From: Siphonodentalium dalli
Lineage: Eukaryota > Mollusca > Scaphopoda > Gadilida > Siphonodentaliidae
Length of the DNA: 64,000 bases
Assembly (NCBI GenBank): GCA_032622095.1
Contig: CP136064.1
Location: 45,521,573-45,585,572 of the forward strand
Direction of reading: 5' to 3'
Positions 1 to 11,133 of this stretch are shown one piece after another (position 1 is the first letter of the stretch; every line of letters starts with the position of its first letter). Both the position numbers and the translations under genes were made by a program. The notes below the pieces were generated by a model, which had not been told where the DNA came from, made no database searches, and saw only the letters and a list, made by a program, of their open reading frames with translations.

Positions 1-1791
1 TGTCAGTATGATCACTGTTAACTGAACGATACTTGTTATGACAAGTACAATTATTTCTTATCAGATGCATTGCGAGACGAATAAAAGAAAGTATCAATCT
101 GGTTGTAACCGACCAGGGACAGGTTAGACCAATCAATGGATAAGGCCACCCTTAACACAACCATAGTTGAGGAGGCATAGTATGCGTCATCACTCCGACC
201 TCATCCAGTGGCTAATCGGACCTATATAATATTGACAAATTTATAAATCTCATAGCTATCGACGGTTTCCTCGTGGAGAAGAAGATTCTTAGTTTCTTTG
301 GACTTCATTGACAGTAAAAATATATAATGAATTTCGTCATCGATTTGGCCGTTGTTACATAGTGTACATAGTCGATCACCACATGGTGTACTATTCCACC
401 TACCCTTTTATATTGATAATGAGTGGTTGCTTGTTCTGAATCGAGCTAGGATAAATGTTATGTCATTAGGAAACTCTGATATGTAATATTCCTGATATCA
501 AAGTCCGGTTTTAATATCCTGTATATTTCTCCTCGACTATAGCGTTTATATGATTCATGACACTATGATCAGTCAGTTTCTGTTTCGCCAGCGATATGGT
601 TATATTTAAATATATGGCGGGATTCTGTTCGATCCACAGATACAATAACCCACAATTATTTAAAATGCTCTTCACTATTCTCAGCCATGGTGTGTAAAAT
701 CCATCAGTTTCGGATATTATGAAGGCAGTTTTGTATATTATGAAGGCAGTTTGGTATATTATGAAGGCAGTTTGGTTTTGTATATTTCGCTCCTAAATGA
801 CTACTGAGCTCATCAATATTTACGCCAATATCTCGCGAAATGTCACGTCCCTTTACTGATTTCCAAAAAGCTTTCGGGTCGTGTTTATAGAGATGTTCCA
901 TATTCACAGTTTATATTCGTATATTTTAATTGATTTATTTCATTACTTTTTATATTCATTCTGTTCTGTTAGTATCAATGCGGCCGTCACTGTACATTTT
1001 TATTTTCTTCTTGTAAACTTTCTTCATAGTGTTGCATTGGTTAGCCAGGATTTTTGTATATGGTTTATCGTCAGTTTTCTTCGAATAATAGATCAGATCT
1101 CCGACACATGTCTATGAATAACCAGTCGTGGCGTCGTAGTCAGTCAGTTCTGCAGACGAACATTAAAATTTTCAGTAATTATAACCTGTTCACAACATAA
1201 AAGCTTTGCTGAGGTACAATGTATTTGCATTTCATTTCGTTTAAAAATTCTTTATTAGCAAATTTGGATGTTTCAGATGGAATGAATTATGTATACGGCC
1301 CCTATCATCATATCCCCATTCGACTTGGTAATGTTTTTCGAGACTTTGACCCAATGTATACATTAACAGTCGGACGCAACAGGACTAATGTGTTCTTCGA
1401 GTTCCTTACGATATGCGATGGAAATCCCCCAGATTTTCGAATTGAAAACTTATGGCGTTTTTTTGCGGAATTTTTGAAACCTTCGAGAATCAGTTCATTA
1501 GTCATCGGTCTTGGGTTGAAGAAAACATAGAATTTCAAGCTCATTATAAAATTCCACAAACTCTGGACATTTTAAGCGTCTTTTCAAACTACACACGTTT
1601 AGTTTCAAAATGTTCAACGAGTCATATATATTTGCGTAGGAAATTTTTTCTCGTCTTATTTCGTTCTCCTTGTGTATCATATTGTGGCGTTGAATGTCGG
1701 CGTTGTCTCTTTCTATCGCCGGCCTGGGGCACTGGTGTACACACCTCGCCATCACGCATTTCATATGTGTACATATGGAGGAAAAATCCAA
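1..1791 (-). pseudogene. Degenerate non-LTR retrotransposon (LINE) remnant
   Basis: Three collinear pieces of a LINE ORF2 read on the minus strand. At about 1790-1300 are endonuclease-like segments (LNVCSLKRRLKCPEF, then an SGG stretch) in two frames. At 907-704 is the linker typical between endonuclease and reverse transcriptase (YKHDPKAFWKSVKG). At about 690-220 is the C-terminal region with LARFRTSNHSL, GRW and a CTLC...DEIHY zinc-like motif. The reverse transcriptase core is missing between the last two pieces, and several stops and frameshifts are present. It is an old, inactive copy; the LINE clade is not assigned. Confidence 0.7.
715..775. repeat. 21-bp tandem repeat, three copies
   Basis: The unit containing GAAGGCAGTTTGGTATATTA recurs with starts at 721, 742 and 763, an exact 21-bp period. 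It lies inside the LINE remnant and keeps its reading frame open as a repeated heptapeptide. Confidence 0.85.
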
Positions 1792-2074
1792 CCTAGATGG
1801 CGCTTTAGATGATGTAGAGTAGAGTTATACGCCTTGTCATTGGTGAACAGTTTATCATTAATCAGTTCCAATTTGTGTCCATCGTTCCTGGCCTCTGTCA
1901 TCTTGGGAATTAGATTTTTCCTCTGGTTCGAAACTTCGTCCGAGAATTGCTGACTGGCCGAGAAAGGAGTTTTCGAAAGCTTCTGTCCGGCAGCACTATA
2001 CACCCATCTCAGGTCGTTCCAGAAAAGAAATCTTTCAACAATCGACCTGTGCTTGCAACAACACTTTCTACTTT

Positions 2075-2244
2075 AAGCAATTATTTCATGTGTCTTTTGG
2101 GAACAGTCAAAATTGTTGTCCCTCGGTATCAGGAATGACTATCGAACTGTTGCCCAAGGCCGAGGGCAACAGTTCGATAGTCATTCCTGATACCGAGGGA
2201 CAACAATTTTGACTGTTCCCAAAAGACACATGAAATAATTGCTT
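2075..2244. repeat. Perfect 81-bp inverted repeat with 8-bp loop
   Basis: Bases 2075-2155 and 2164-2244 are exact reverse complements by eye, separated by the 8-base spacer AAGGCCGA. The arms contain GGGCAACAGTTCGATAG, whose core CAACAGTTCG recurs as a direct repeat 200 bp downstream. No ORF or transposase is associated. It could be a miniature foldback or a recent hairpin-forming duplication. Confidence 0.95.
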
Positions 2245-2364
2245 TGTTACCCAATACATTTACTTGTATATAATCAGGTGACAGTGACAATGCGGAAATC
2301 AGGTATAATTAAAAATCGAAACCGGAAATTTCCGGAAACAGCCGAAACTTCACGGAAATTGCAA

Positions 2365-2450
2365 ACCATGTAACAGTTCGTTCGGGCCAGTCAACAGTTC
2401 GCTCGGAGCCAGTCAACAGTTCGCTCGAGTCGGGCAACAGTTCACTCGTG
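2365..2450. repeat. Tandem CAACAGTTCGCTCG repeats
   Basis: Four degenerate copies of a motif of about 25 bp (AACAGTTCG followed by CTCG or TTCG) lie in a row, ending next to a TGACGTCA palindrome at about 2450. The same decamer is in the arms of the 81-bp palindrome just upstream. Confidence 0.7.
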
Positions 2451-2785
2451 ACGTCACGAAAGCTGAAATTTATTTCGGTGTTCACCATGTCCATGTATAG
2501 AGGGCCGTGACGCCGGGGGTGTCTCGTCCCAACTGTGGTAAAAATATTCAATAACTGGAAATGTCATACCTGACACGACATTAGTTTGGGAATTTGGCAT
2601 CAACAATCTGTTGAAACTGTTCTCGTAGTTTGCTTTTCTAAAAATTTATTAGTGGGGATTTATTTGCTTATTTTTGTTATTTTTTTTTGTGCCAAATTGT
2701 TGGACTGAAATGGCCATCAGTTGGAAATGATCCAACCTTAGAGGGGTTTAGAGTTAGAAAAATGTCCAGCAATTGGAAAGCTTAA

Positions 2786-3265
2786 AGGTACTCAATCCGA
2801 ACAGAGGGTTCTCATCTCAACAGATTCCAACAACAACAATCCGATCAGAGGGTCCTATATTACTATTTCTTTGGCTTTGGGGGTAAAAAATATTTGATTC
2901 GAGTCGAGGAACCCATCAAACAAAGCTCAGAGTTATTAGATATTGATTTTTGAAATTTGTTATGTTCTCGAGATGAGTAATAATAATTGCCGTCAATTTC
3001 GTATCCTGCTCGAGATTTGTACACCAAAACTCTATTCAAACAGACAAGGATGGATAACTCTAAAATCAAGTGGTAATAATAACGCAATTTTGACTGAGAT
3101 CTGGGCCAGAAAGTATTCCCGATAATGAAAAATAATAGATTTCTAAAATCGATATCTAACAAATCGGAGCTTTGATGGGTGACTTCCTCGACTCGAATCA
3201 AATATTTTTGACCCCCGAAGCCATTGAAATAGTAATTGAGAGGAGTTTTATCGGATTGAGTACCT
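2786..3265. mobile_element. TTAA-flanked MITE, 480 bp
   Basis: The ends are AGGTACTCAATCCGA and its reverse complement. The inverted repeats extend inward about 150 bp with indels (both arms share AATATTTGATTCGAGTCGAG). The element is bounded by TTAA at 2782-2785 and 3266-3269. TTAA duplications are typical of piggyBac and Kolobok DNA transposons; the AG terminus fits Kolobok better than piggyBac (from memory). No transposase is present, so it is non-autonomous. Confidence 0.8.
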
Positions 3266-3937
3266 TTAAGGCACGACTAGATGCTAGGATTTTGCAATTT
3301 TCATAGTTCATATTTCAAAATTTTCTCACATATTACGTCTTGGTCCCTTCCCATTGGGCAGTCAAAACAGCTATCTAATTTAACAGAAACAAAACGGGGT
3401 TCAAGTTGCTTACGTCAGACCAATATACATGTTAGGATTGGGCAATGTCCAGGTTTAGACACTGGTTCAGAGCTAAAGAAAGTCGCTGATTACGGGGCCT
3501 CCTAGAGGATTAGAGTATATAAGGCTACCATCCAGGTATTTGAGTAGAAAGTTATTAAAGCTCAAGTGGTGTGTAAATGGAATTACGCGAACTGGTGAGT
3601 TTGATAAGATTCAAGATGGGGTGCAGTTGGAAATTCTAACGCACTCAGCATGGACTATACATGTTCAAAATTATATTATTGAACTAATTGTCGATTACGT
3701 TTGAATCCATTGAAATGTGCCATCCCATTTCTTCCATATATATGAACATACGTGTACATGAACACTGAATTCCCTTGAATGCGCAACAAATGTACCATAT
3801 ACTTGCAGAGTACGTGTGGTTGCATGACACCTGCTAACAACCCTCCTTTGGTTGCGCTGCTCACCATCATCAGTCAGTATTTATAATAATAGCTTATAGT
3901 CAAGGTGCGTGACCACCAATGAACAGCTAATTAGAGC

Positions 3938-4367
3938 TGTGACATAACTACATAATGCCCCATTATATTCCCACAACTTGATTCAAGGACATATATACCC
4001 CAAACTCGAATATCCGTGTTCGGTTACTTAAGGAAAGAAACCTCACACGTCTTACTCCCTAACAAGACCTACACACAATGAAGAAGGCTCCCCAAATATG
4101 GTCATAGGAAATTACCATAACAGCGGGACCAATCCCGATGTGTATTACCAAACACCTCATTATGTATTCACCCAAATGGTATATAAGTAAATACAATTCC
4201 CCAAGATATCATGCTTTTCCTATTCCACTTCCGAGCCTCTAATACGTAGAGGCTCGACTATTCTAACACTAGGATCATCGATTGTCACATTTGTATACAC
4301 TGCTTGTATATTATTCACGACGTAATACAGACTTGTACCTATATATATATGTGTCCATTACCTCACA
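3938..4367 (+). repeat. 5' LTR of the large LTR element
   Basis: Starts TGTGAC and ends CTCACA, giving the usual TG...CA ends. It contains GGTATATAAG at about 4180 as a promoter TATA box. The polyadenylation signal is AATACA here but AATAAA in the other LTR. A TGG about 10 bases downstream (4378) could start the primer-binding site; this is weak. Confidence 0.8.
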
Positions 4368-4439
4368 TAGTATTAATGGTACCGTGAACAGTTCTGCGTC
4401 TCACTACTACACAGCTTGAAGTCTCAGCTACTAGACGAC

Positions 4440-4540
4440 CATCGCCAAGATACATACTAGACCCGCCAAGATACATACTAGACTACCACTGCCAGGATAC
4501 ATACTAGACGACCGCTGACAAGATACACACTAGACCAACG
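4440..4540 (+). repeat. Leader direct repeats (AGATACATACTAGAC)
   Basis: Four imperfect copies of AGATACATACTAGAC with CGCC/CGACC spacers lie about 70 bp after the 5' LTR, in the untranslated leader. The function is unknown; a packaging or dimerisation role would be inference. From here to 5512 I see only A/C-rich noncoding sequence. Confidence 0.7.
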
Positions 4541-5512
4541 CATCAATCAACGGCCAACAAACTAGACAATCTCAACCACGGGAACACATCCTGATGATAT
4601 GGCAGATCCGGTGATCACCCATGTTCTCGCGTTGAGAATTATCGAAAATACGACATTACACACAGACACGTACAATTTCAACCACACTTCTCCTACATAA
4701 ATATCTCAAGTTTTCGCCACATGCTCGGACACAGCTTCTCCAACTATACAGTCCACAGCGCTTCTCCAGCTATAACCATCCAGTACGTCTCGAACAGAGT
4801 TTCATCAACCACAGCTAGATTACACCGTTAATCCAACAATAAACACTCGCACACTTTCGCAGACACAGATCCAGCCACAGACTACATGTTCTCCGCATAT
4901 AAACATTCACACACGGTTCCGGACATACTTTGGTCACCAACAAACTCACATCTACAAAACATTCGTTAGCTCACCTACCAGTTCCAGTATAGACATTCAT
5001 CTCTACAGATTCATGCACATCATTATTCTTGGAAATCTGGTGAGTGATCGTTCAATTTATCATTGCTGCCACATACACTTTGCACACCCATTCAAACACC
5101 CATTTCCACATTTCACCCAGGTACACGCGTTGGAACAAAACAAAAACACATTTCACGCCAAAATAGCCTACCATAACATTATTTGCGAATAGTAGGTCCT
5201 AACAGATTCCTGCATACGAGACACTTTTTATTATACAACAATATACACTTACATAACATTTAACCGCCAAAATTTACATAAAAGCCATACATATTGTGAT
5301 ATTTCGCGTAAAACACAATCCAAGAAAACAAAGCATTCTCCATTAAACTCTTTTAATTATATCGAACCATACACCGACCATCGACAACACAGGTGCACCA
5401 TGCAAAAAAAAAACAATATAATTAACGCAAACCAGACCGCTCTTCATTTAAGCCATCGCATTAAAAACAGCTAACCTGCCACGTGCCCACAACTAACACG
5501 CGAATTGGACTT

Positions 5513-5617
5513 TGTTTTATTACTACCAAGCCAAGACGAAATACACAATGAAAGTTCTGGTTCCTGATAACAGGAACGCATATTGGTCGTTACAGAATAT
5601 ACGACCACAACACATCA
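5513..5617 (-). repeat. 3' LTR of the Ty3/gypsy element
   Basis: 105 bp, identical to 9850-9954. In element sense it ends AGTAATAAAACA and so carries an AATAAA polyadenylation signal. The adjacent purine-rich primer for plus-strand synthesis lies at 5618-5633. Confidence 0.95.
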
Positions 5618-5682
5618 TCTCTTCCCTTTCCTCGGAAAGTTGAAAACTAAACATAAAACAATGTCACCAAACATCTCTTTCC

Positions 5683-8600
5683 TTAAATTTCCTCAATCAA
5701 CCGTCTCGGACGACGGCATTGTCGCATTGGTCTTCTCACGCTTTCTGTGACGGGATGTGAGTTGATCTCCTGAGATCCGGCGACTGTTTCGTTTATAGGT
5801 TTGGGAACTGTAAACCTTTTCCGAATGAACCGTCTGTTGCGTCGCCATACACGCCCGGACGCCAGCTTCACTAAATAATCTCGGTTGTTACCAATCTGAA
5901 CAACTGTGCCGTAGTTATTCCACAACTTAGTTTTATGGCATTGGACAGCTACCTTAGCTCCAATTGTTAACTCGGGTAGATAACGAGCTGTTGCATTGTA
6001 GTGGCGTTCTAGTTTCTCCCGAATAATCGATGCTTTCTCATCAGCATCCTTGATGGCCACTTGCCATTCCGGTGCAAACGCACGCTTGTGTATAGGGAGG
6101 GTGTCTCGTGTAGGGTGTCCGTATACAACTTGGGCTGGAGACAAACCATCACTTCTTGGCGTGTTTCTCCATTGTAGTAGCCCTTTCCGCCACATATCCA
6201 TATCAATCCCCCCGTCCCGACCTATGGATGTTTTTATGAGATGTTTCATACCCTTGACGCTCGCCTCGGCATGTGAATTGGATTGTGGATAATGTGGGGA
6301 TGAAGTCACCTGTCGCACTCCCCATTCCTTCAAAAACTCTTGGAAAATACAGGAAGTGTATTGTGGTCCGTTATCAGTATAGAGAATCGTAGGGATGGCT
6401 GTGTCCGTTAATGTCTTTTTAAAGCATTCAACAAGCTTAACCGACGTGGAGTCTTTTCCCATACTATATATCGATGGCCATCCTGATTTAATGTCGGTAA
6501 TAACTAAATAGTTACTCCCATTTGATACGAAGAGATCAGAGCAGACATGTTCGAACACACGGTCGGGAAGTTGATGACACAATATCGGCTCTTTGCATTG
6601 TGACGGTAGACGCTCGCTACACGGTCTACATGAACGAACAATCCTTTCAATGTCCTGGTCTATTGCTGGCCAATATACAACAAGTCGAGCTCTTCGTTTG
6701 GTTCGCTCCATTCCCTGGTGGCTAGAATGTAATTTAGAAAGAATGTCCCTTCGCATTACCTTTGGAATAAGCAACCGACAACCGCACACTATGTAGCCGT
6801 TATCAACGGTAAGGCGATCGCGGACGGCCCAGTATTGTCGAATCGGAAGCGGCAGGTCCTTCTTTTCATTGGGGAATCCATTTTCTATAGTATTCTTGAG
6901 CTCAATATATTCTGAGTCATCACTGGAGGTTCGTTGTACATTTTCCAGGTGCAGGTCCTCTTCATATTGATCGTTCAATAGTGGGTTCGCTACGATCGAC
7001 CGTAAACTATATTCGACTTCCTGCTCTAATATCTGGTCATCATTATCAGGGGTATGTATTGGGTGACGACTGAGTGCATCTGCGGCAGCTAACTTGGTGC
7101 CAGGTAACCACGTAGCTTGGAACTGATAACGCATGAGCTTCATACGCAGTCGTTGCAGTCTGGGATTGTCAATTTCATTCAAACAATAGCTGTTGAATAT
7201 TGGTAGAAGCGGTCTATGATCAGTCACGATTTCAAATTTCGGCAGTCCCTCTAAGAAAATTCTACATTTCTGCACTGCCCACACGGCTGCCAACATTTCC
7301 AGTTCGATCATGGCATACCGCGTCTCCGCTTCCGATAAAAATCTGGAGCCTGCTTGGACAATGTGCCATGTTTTATTCTCCGTGTCCTGCTGTAGGAGTA
7401 AGAAACCGAGTCCATTTAATCTGCTTGCATCAGCATGCAATGATGTTGGCTTCTTAGGATCATAATAAGATAGTATTGGTGCAGAAGATAAAAAACGCTT
7501 AGCGTTCGAGAAAGCTTCCTGGTGATTTGAATCCCAAACGAACTCATTGCTTGATTTTAGAAGAGGTCGCAACGGGTCCAAATACTTTGATATTTTATTA
7601 GTGAAACCAGCCAATTGGTTCGCTAATCCAAAAAATGACCTCAAATCAGTCACATTTCTTGGCACCGGAAACTCTCGTATAGCCCCTGTGATATCAGGAT
7701 TTATGGTATATCCTTTCTCATTCACAATATAACCACAGAACAGCACTTCTGGAGAGCCAACAACAAACTTGTCAGGATTCAAAGAAATACCCCTTTCTTC
7801 GCATCGGGTTAGAATCTGACGAACATGATCAATATGAGAATCCAATGAATTGTCGTATGCCACCATATCATCAACAATCTTTCTTTGCCTGGGAATGTCA
7901 GAAAGTGCTTCATCCATTCTCCTGTTATAGTGCTCCGATATTGAGCAAATTCCGAATGGAGCTCGCAGGAACATGAATCTACCAAAAGGTGTCAAAAATG
8001 TTGTTAGTTTCTGACTTTCGCTTTGCAAAGGACACTGCCAGTATCCGCTCAAGCAATCAAACGAAGCAAAAAAGCGGGCGTTGGTTGCTGCCATATCTGC
8101 AACAGCTTCCTGTGGTGACAGTGACTGATACCTTTCACGTTTCACGAATTGGTTTAACTTCGTGAAATCAACACAAAGTCGTATGTCGTCAGAATTCTTC
8201 TTTGGTGCTACCACTATTGGGGCACACCACTCAGTAGGTTCAGTTACAGGTTGAATTATTCCGTTCTGAACCATGGATTCTAATTTATGTTGGAGCTTAT
8301 CACGATATGCATATGGAACTGTGCGAGGCGCTTTAATACAGAATGGTGTGTTATCGTCCCTCAGTATAATTCTGAATTCCTCATTTGTCATAGTGCGCAC
8401 ATTTCCATCGAAAACAGTAGGAAATTTATTAATAAAACGCTCCCGTAAAGATGATTCAAGCTTGGTCGCATGCATGTGGTCTGATGTTAGTTCCATTTCG
8501 TCACGCTCATTTCCTAATCCCGATTCCTCCTTTATGTAGTCTGTTTCAGCGTCAGATACGGGGCTCTTGGCATCTCTCTGTTTAGGATAATCTTGCGGAA

Positions 8601-9780
8601 TGATACCAAGGTCTCGTGATACTACCCATGACATATAAAAACCTGTCGTCCCTCGTAGCACGTGTATGGTCTCTTGTACGCAATATGAACCACATCTCAA
8701 TTCCGCATCAAATTCACCCAACTGTTCTATCTCTCGGTTATCAGCTGCACGAAGCAGAGAAGTAGACGGACGCAAATTCGTAGGGTCAATGTCCAATTGT
8801 TCCAAGATATCTAAACCACATGCTGATCCTTCAGCGCCTGTGTCTGGTACTCCACGAACCATAGCGCCATTAGCTATTTTACCCCCAACAGAAACGCTCA
8901 CAGTGGGGGCACGTCTCTTGGAAATAGGAGCAAGCAAGGGTCCAAAATGTACGACAGAGACTTGTTGAGATGCACCTTTACCTTTGCAAAACTTCGATTT
9001 GGCCCAATGGCCTTTGCGTAAACACACAGCACAATTTGTGTTATATGCTGGGCAACGTTCCTTTACGGTGTGTGGTTTCAAGCATTTTTCACACAATTCA
9101 ATGTTGCCTCTATCAACATATGGGCCTTTATTTTTCTGGTTACGATTGTGCTTATACTGTGAAACTGCACAAATGTCACGAGAGTCGCCAGCTATTTCTT
9201 GTCGATGCCGCTTCGCAGCTTCTTCTGCTCGGCATATCTCAATCGCACGCATGAGGTTTAATTCTTTTTCTCCAAGTAAATGTTCAATTGTGTCGGAGTC
9301 TCTGATACCTGTCACGATTCTGTCACGGATCAATGTCTCACCACAGTTATCACAAAAGTCACATGTTTTTGCCAATTCTCGAAGGTCTGTCAAATAGTCA
9401 TCAAACTGTTCGCCTTCCTGCTGGCTTCTCAAATTGAAATTCCTTCGTTCTATGACTATGTTCAGCTGGCCATGAACATGTGCTTTCAATGCAGATATTA
9501 TCTCAGTTGGTTTGTTCTGCTTATCAGCTGGCAAATTTAAGTTCATTACAACTTTAAGAGTCTCGTTAGACACACATGACCTTAAAATAGCTATCTGAAT
9601 TTCATCGGGCTGTTGATACAGGTTTGATAACTTGCAATAATCGTCCCATCGTTGTTTCCAAATAGTGAAACTCTCACCGCGATCGATGGTGATGTCCAGC
9701 TTTTGAGGCATGAGCGGCGATGTGGCATAATTAAATGCGACGACCTGTGCAGGTTGATTTGGATCAGCTTGCTCTGCCAT
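5683..9780 (-). CDS. Gag-Pol polyprotein, Ty3/gypsy retrotransposon
   Basis: Single uninterrupted 1365-codon ORF. Approximate order: Gag 1-225; zinc knuckle(s) with Cys/His at 230-265; aspartic protease with DTGA at 313-316; reverse transcriptase with FASFDCLSGYW (Asp575) and the VDD catalytic pair at 637-638; RNase H (HADAS at about 782, TDHRP at about 854); integrase with an H-H-C-C finger (His1018, His1021, Cys1051, Cys1054) and D,D(35)E residues Asp1082, Asp1136 and Glu1172. Gag and Pol share one frame with no shift or stop between them. The product would reverse-transcribe the element RNA and integrate the cDNA. No inactivating lesion is visible, so it may be functional. Confidence 0.97.
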   Translation of the reverse strand: MAEQADPNQPAQVVAFNYATSPLMPQKLDITIDRGESFTIWKQRWDDYCKLSNLYQQPDEIQIAILRSCVSNETLKVVMNLNLPADKQNKPTEIISALKAHVHGQLNIVIERRNFNLRSQQEGEQFDDYLTDLRELAKTCDFCDNCGETLIRDRIVTGIRDSDTIEHLLGEKELNLMRAIEICRAEEAAKRHRQEIAGDSRDICAVSQYKHNRNQKNKGPYVDRGNIELCEKCLKPHTVKERCPAYNTNCAVCLRKGHWAKSKFCKGKGASQQVSVVHFGPLLAPISKRRAPTVSVSVGGKIANGAMVRGVPDTGAEGSACGLDILEQLDIDPTNLRPSTSLLRAADNREIEQLGEFDAELRCGSYCVQETIHVLRGTTGFYMSWVVSRDLGIIPQDYPKQRDAKSPVSDAETDYIKEESGLGNERDEMELTSDHMHATKLESSLRERFINKFPTVFDGNVRTMTNEEFRIILRDDNTPFCIKAPRTVPYAYRDKLQHKLESMVQNGIIQPVTEPTEWCAPIVVAPKKNSDDIRLCVDFTKLNQFVKRERYQSLSPQEAVADMAATNARFFASFDCLSGYWQCPLQSESQKLTTFLTPFGRFMFLRAPFGICSISEHYNRRMDEALSDIPRQRKIVDDMVAYDNSLDSHIDHVRQILTRCEERGISLNPDKFVVGSPEVLFCGYIVNEKGYTINPDITGAIREFPVPRNVTDLRSFFGLANQLAGFTNKISKYLDPLRPLLKSSNEFVWDSNHQEAFSNAKRFLSSAPILSYYDPKKPTSLHADASRLNGLGFLLLQQDTENKTWHIVQAGSRFLSEAETRYAMIELEMLAAVWAVQKCRIFLEGLPKFEIVTDHRPLLPIFNSYCLNEIDNPRLQRLRMKLMRYQFQATWLPGTKLAAADALSRHPIHTPDNDDQILEQEVEYSLRSIVANPLLNDQYEEDLHLENVQRTSSDDSEYIELKNTIENGFPNEKKDLPLPIRQYWAVRDRLTVDNGYIVCGCRLLIPKVMRRDILSKLHSSHQGMERTKRRARLVVYWPAIDQDIERIVRSCRPCSERLPSQCKEPILCHQLPDRVFEHVCSDLFVSNGSNYLVITDIKSGWPSIYSMGKDSTSVKLVECFKKTLTDTAIPTILYTDNGPQYTSCIFQEFLKEWGVRQVTSSPHYPQSNSHAEASVKGMKHLIKTSIGRDGGIDMDMWRKGLLQWRNTPRSDGLSPAQVVYGHPTRDTLPIHKRAFAPEWQVAIKDADEKASIIREKLERHYNATARYLPELTIGAKVAVQCHKTKLWNNYGTVVQIGNNRDYLVKLASGRVWRRNRRFIRKRFTVPKPINETVAGSQEINSHPVTESVRRPMRQCRRPRRLIEEI

Positions 9781-9830
9781 GTTTATATACTAGATCATAT
9801 ACTAGACGACGATTAAATGTTCTTTAAGAT

Positions 9831-9849
9831 CAAACTGTCGACGACGCCA
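9831..9849 (-). other. Primer-binding site of the Ty3/gypsy element
   Basis: TGGCGTCGTCGACAGTTTG begins immediately after the CA end of the 5' LTR. The leading TGG matches the CCA 3' end of a tRNA primer. The tRNA identity cannot be decided without a tRNA search. Confidence 0.75.
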
Positions 9850-9954
9850 TGTTTTATTACTACCAAGCCAAGACGAAATACACAATGAAAGTTCTGGTTC
9901 CTGATAACAGGAACGCATATTGGTCGTTACAGAATATACGACCACAACACATCA
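9850..9954 (-). repeat. 5' LTR of the Ty3/gypsy element
   Basis: 105 bp, base-for-base identical to the other LTR. GACTT follows at 9955-9959 as the target duplication. From here to about 10960 lies noncoding internal DNA of the surrounding LTR element, with no ORF I can support. Confidence 0.95.
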
Positions 9955-10976
9955 GACTTCACTTTAATGTACTAAACAACCTTCCACGTGATGCGCAACA
10001 TATACAGGCATCATGTCATTCACAGGCAATAAAACACCACTCTGGTAGAAAACGCGCAACTTTTCACATTAAAATTAAATTTAATAAATTTTAAATTTTA
10101 AATTAAATAAATACGAATTAGTTAAGTTATAATGCAAACTAACTTCAACACAAAACATTCGGCAAACATTTCGCTGCCCATGAAACATAGCCGTATCATG
10201 CAGTTTGAATGCGATACGAGGCATCAGCTATCTAGATATAACTTATATGGAAACTTCAATACTTCACATTCACTAATGTTAGAAATATAGAGTACATGAT
10301 TGTTATTAGTATTATATAAAACATGTTTTATTTACAAAGGCAGACAAAACGACACCCCCCTACCCCCTTTTACTTAAAGACACACTGTCGTCTCACAATA
10401 TGGGCTTGCCAAAGAGCGAAAATCTTGATCATGCCTGGTGCATGGTCAGTTAGCATATATATCCACCAGGGCACTATCTCGCTTCCCAAAATTCAATTCT
10501 CGATAACAGGTGTACGTTGAGTCATCATCGACTCAAGCCTCGAAGCAATGAGGTGTTGCATTCCGGGGAGATAATTCGTGCATAACCGTCCAAGGTACTT
10601 CCGGTTGTTTATGTTTCGGCTTAGAAGCCACGTTAAATTGTGTGATCTGTCACCGAAGAAGGTGCGAAAATTACACCAGTTTTTGTGGCATTAGCTCTTT
10701 TAATTGATCCGGGATTTTATATTCCGTAATTAATTAATTTAGGATTATGAAGCACGTACAATCGAGGCGTTATTTTAATTACAAGTATAAACAAAAAGCG
10801 CGATTAGGATTAGCATGAAGCACTCGTTCGCGACGCAAGAAAGGACTGCTGAGTATTCTACGTAATCGCATTTTGATTATGTGTTAGAACCATTAAAACA
10901 AACTTACACAACAAATTCGAGGGCAAGCTTATTGTCACGAACTAATAGTATTGTCACCCCACAGGGTATATAAAAC

Positions 10977-11133
10977 ATGGCAAAACCCGAGAAGGAAACA
11001 AACACAAAAAATGGCTTCTGCAAACAAACCAACATCACCAACTTCCTCAAAATACAACAACTTGACAACTCCGTAATGAACTACGAAAACGGAATCTACG
11101 AGTATCTGGTCGAAAGAGCGAACTTATTGATCG
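10977..11133 (+). other. Possible first exon with TATA box and GT donor
   Basis: TATATAAAA at about 10967 lies just upstream of an open frame that ends at an excellent donor, CG|GTAAGTACAG, at 11133/11134. The peptide (about 52 residues, ending YEYLVERANLLI) is not recognised. The TATA is too close to the first ATG, so the true start would be further in, and no downstream exon was found. Base composition here is less C-biased than in the flanking LTR-element DNA, hinting at foreign or host sequence. Confidence 0.3.

Larger units (their letters stand above)
5513..9954 (-). mobile_element. Complete Ty3/gypsy LTR retrotransposon
   Basis: Two identical 105-bp LTRs (5513-5617 and 9850-9954; TGATGTG...AAAACA in element sense) flank one gag-pol ORF. 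GACTT is duplicated at 5508-5512 and 9955-9959. Directly after the 5' LTR is a primer-binding site starting TGGCGTCGTCGACAG (9849 downward). Directly before the 3' LTR is a purine tract, GAGGAAAGGGAAGAGA. Identical LTRs, an intact ORF and a perfect duplication all argue for a very recent insertion into the older LTR element around it. The short LTRs resemble Mag-type elements; that lineage is a guess. Confidence 0.95.

Noticed and set aside
9849-10094. 81-codon plus-strand ORF at the gypsy border
   Set aside because: It begins inside the LTR and crosses the target duplication into flanking DNA, and has no domain.
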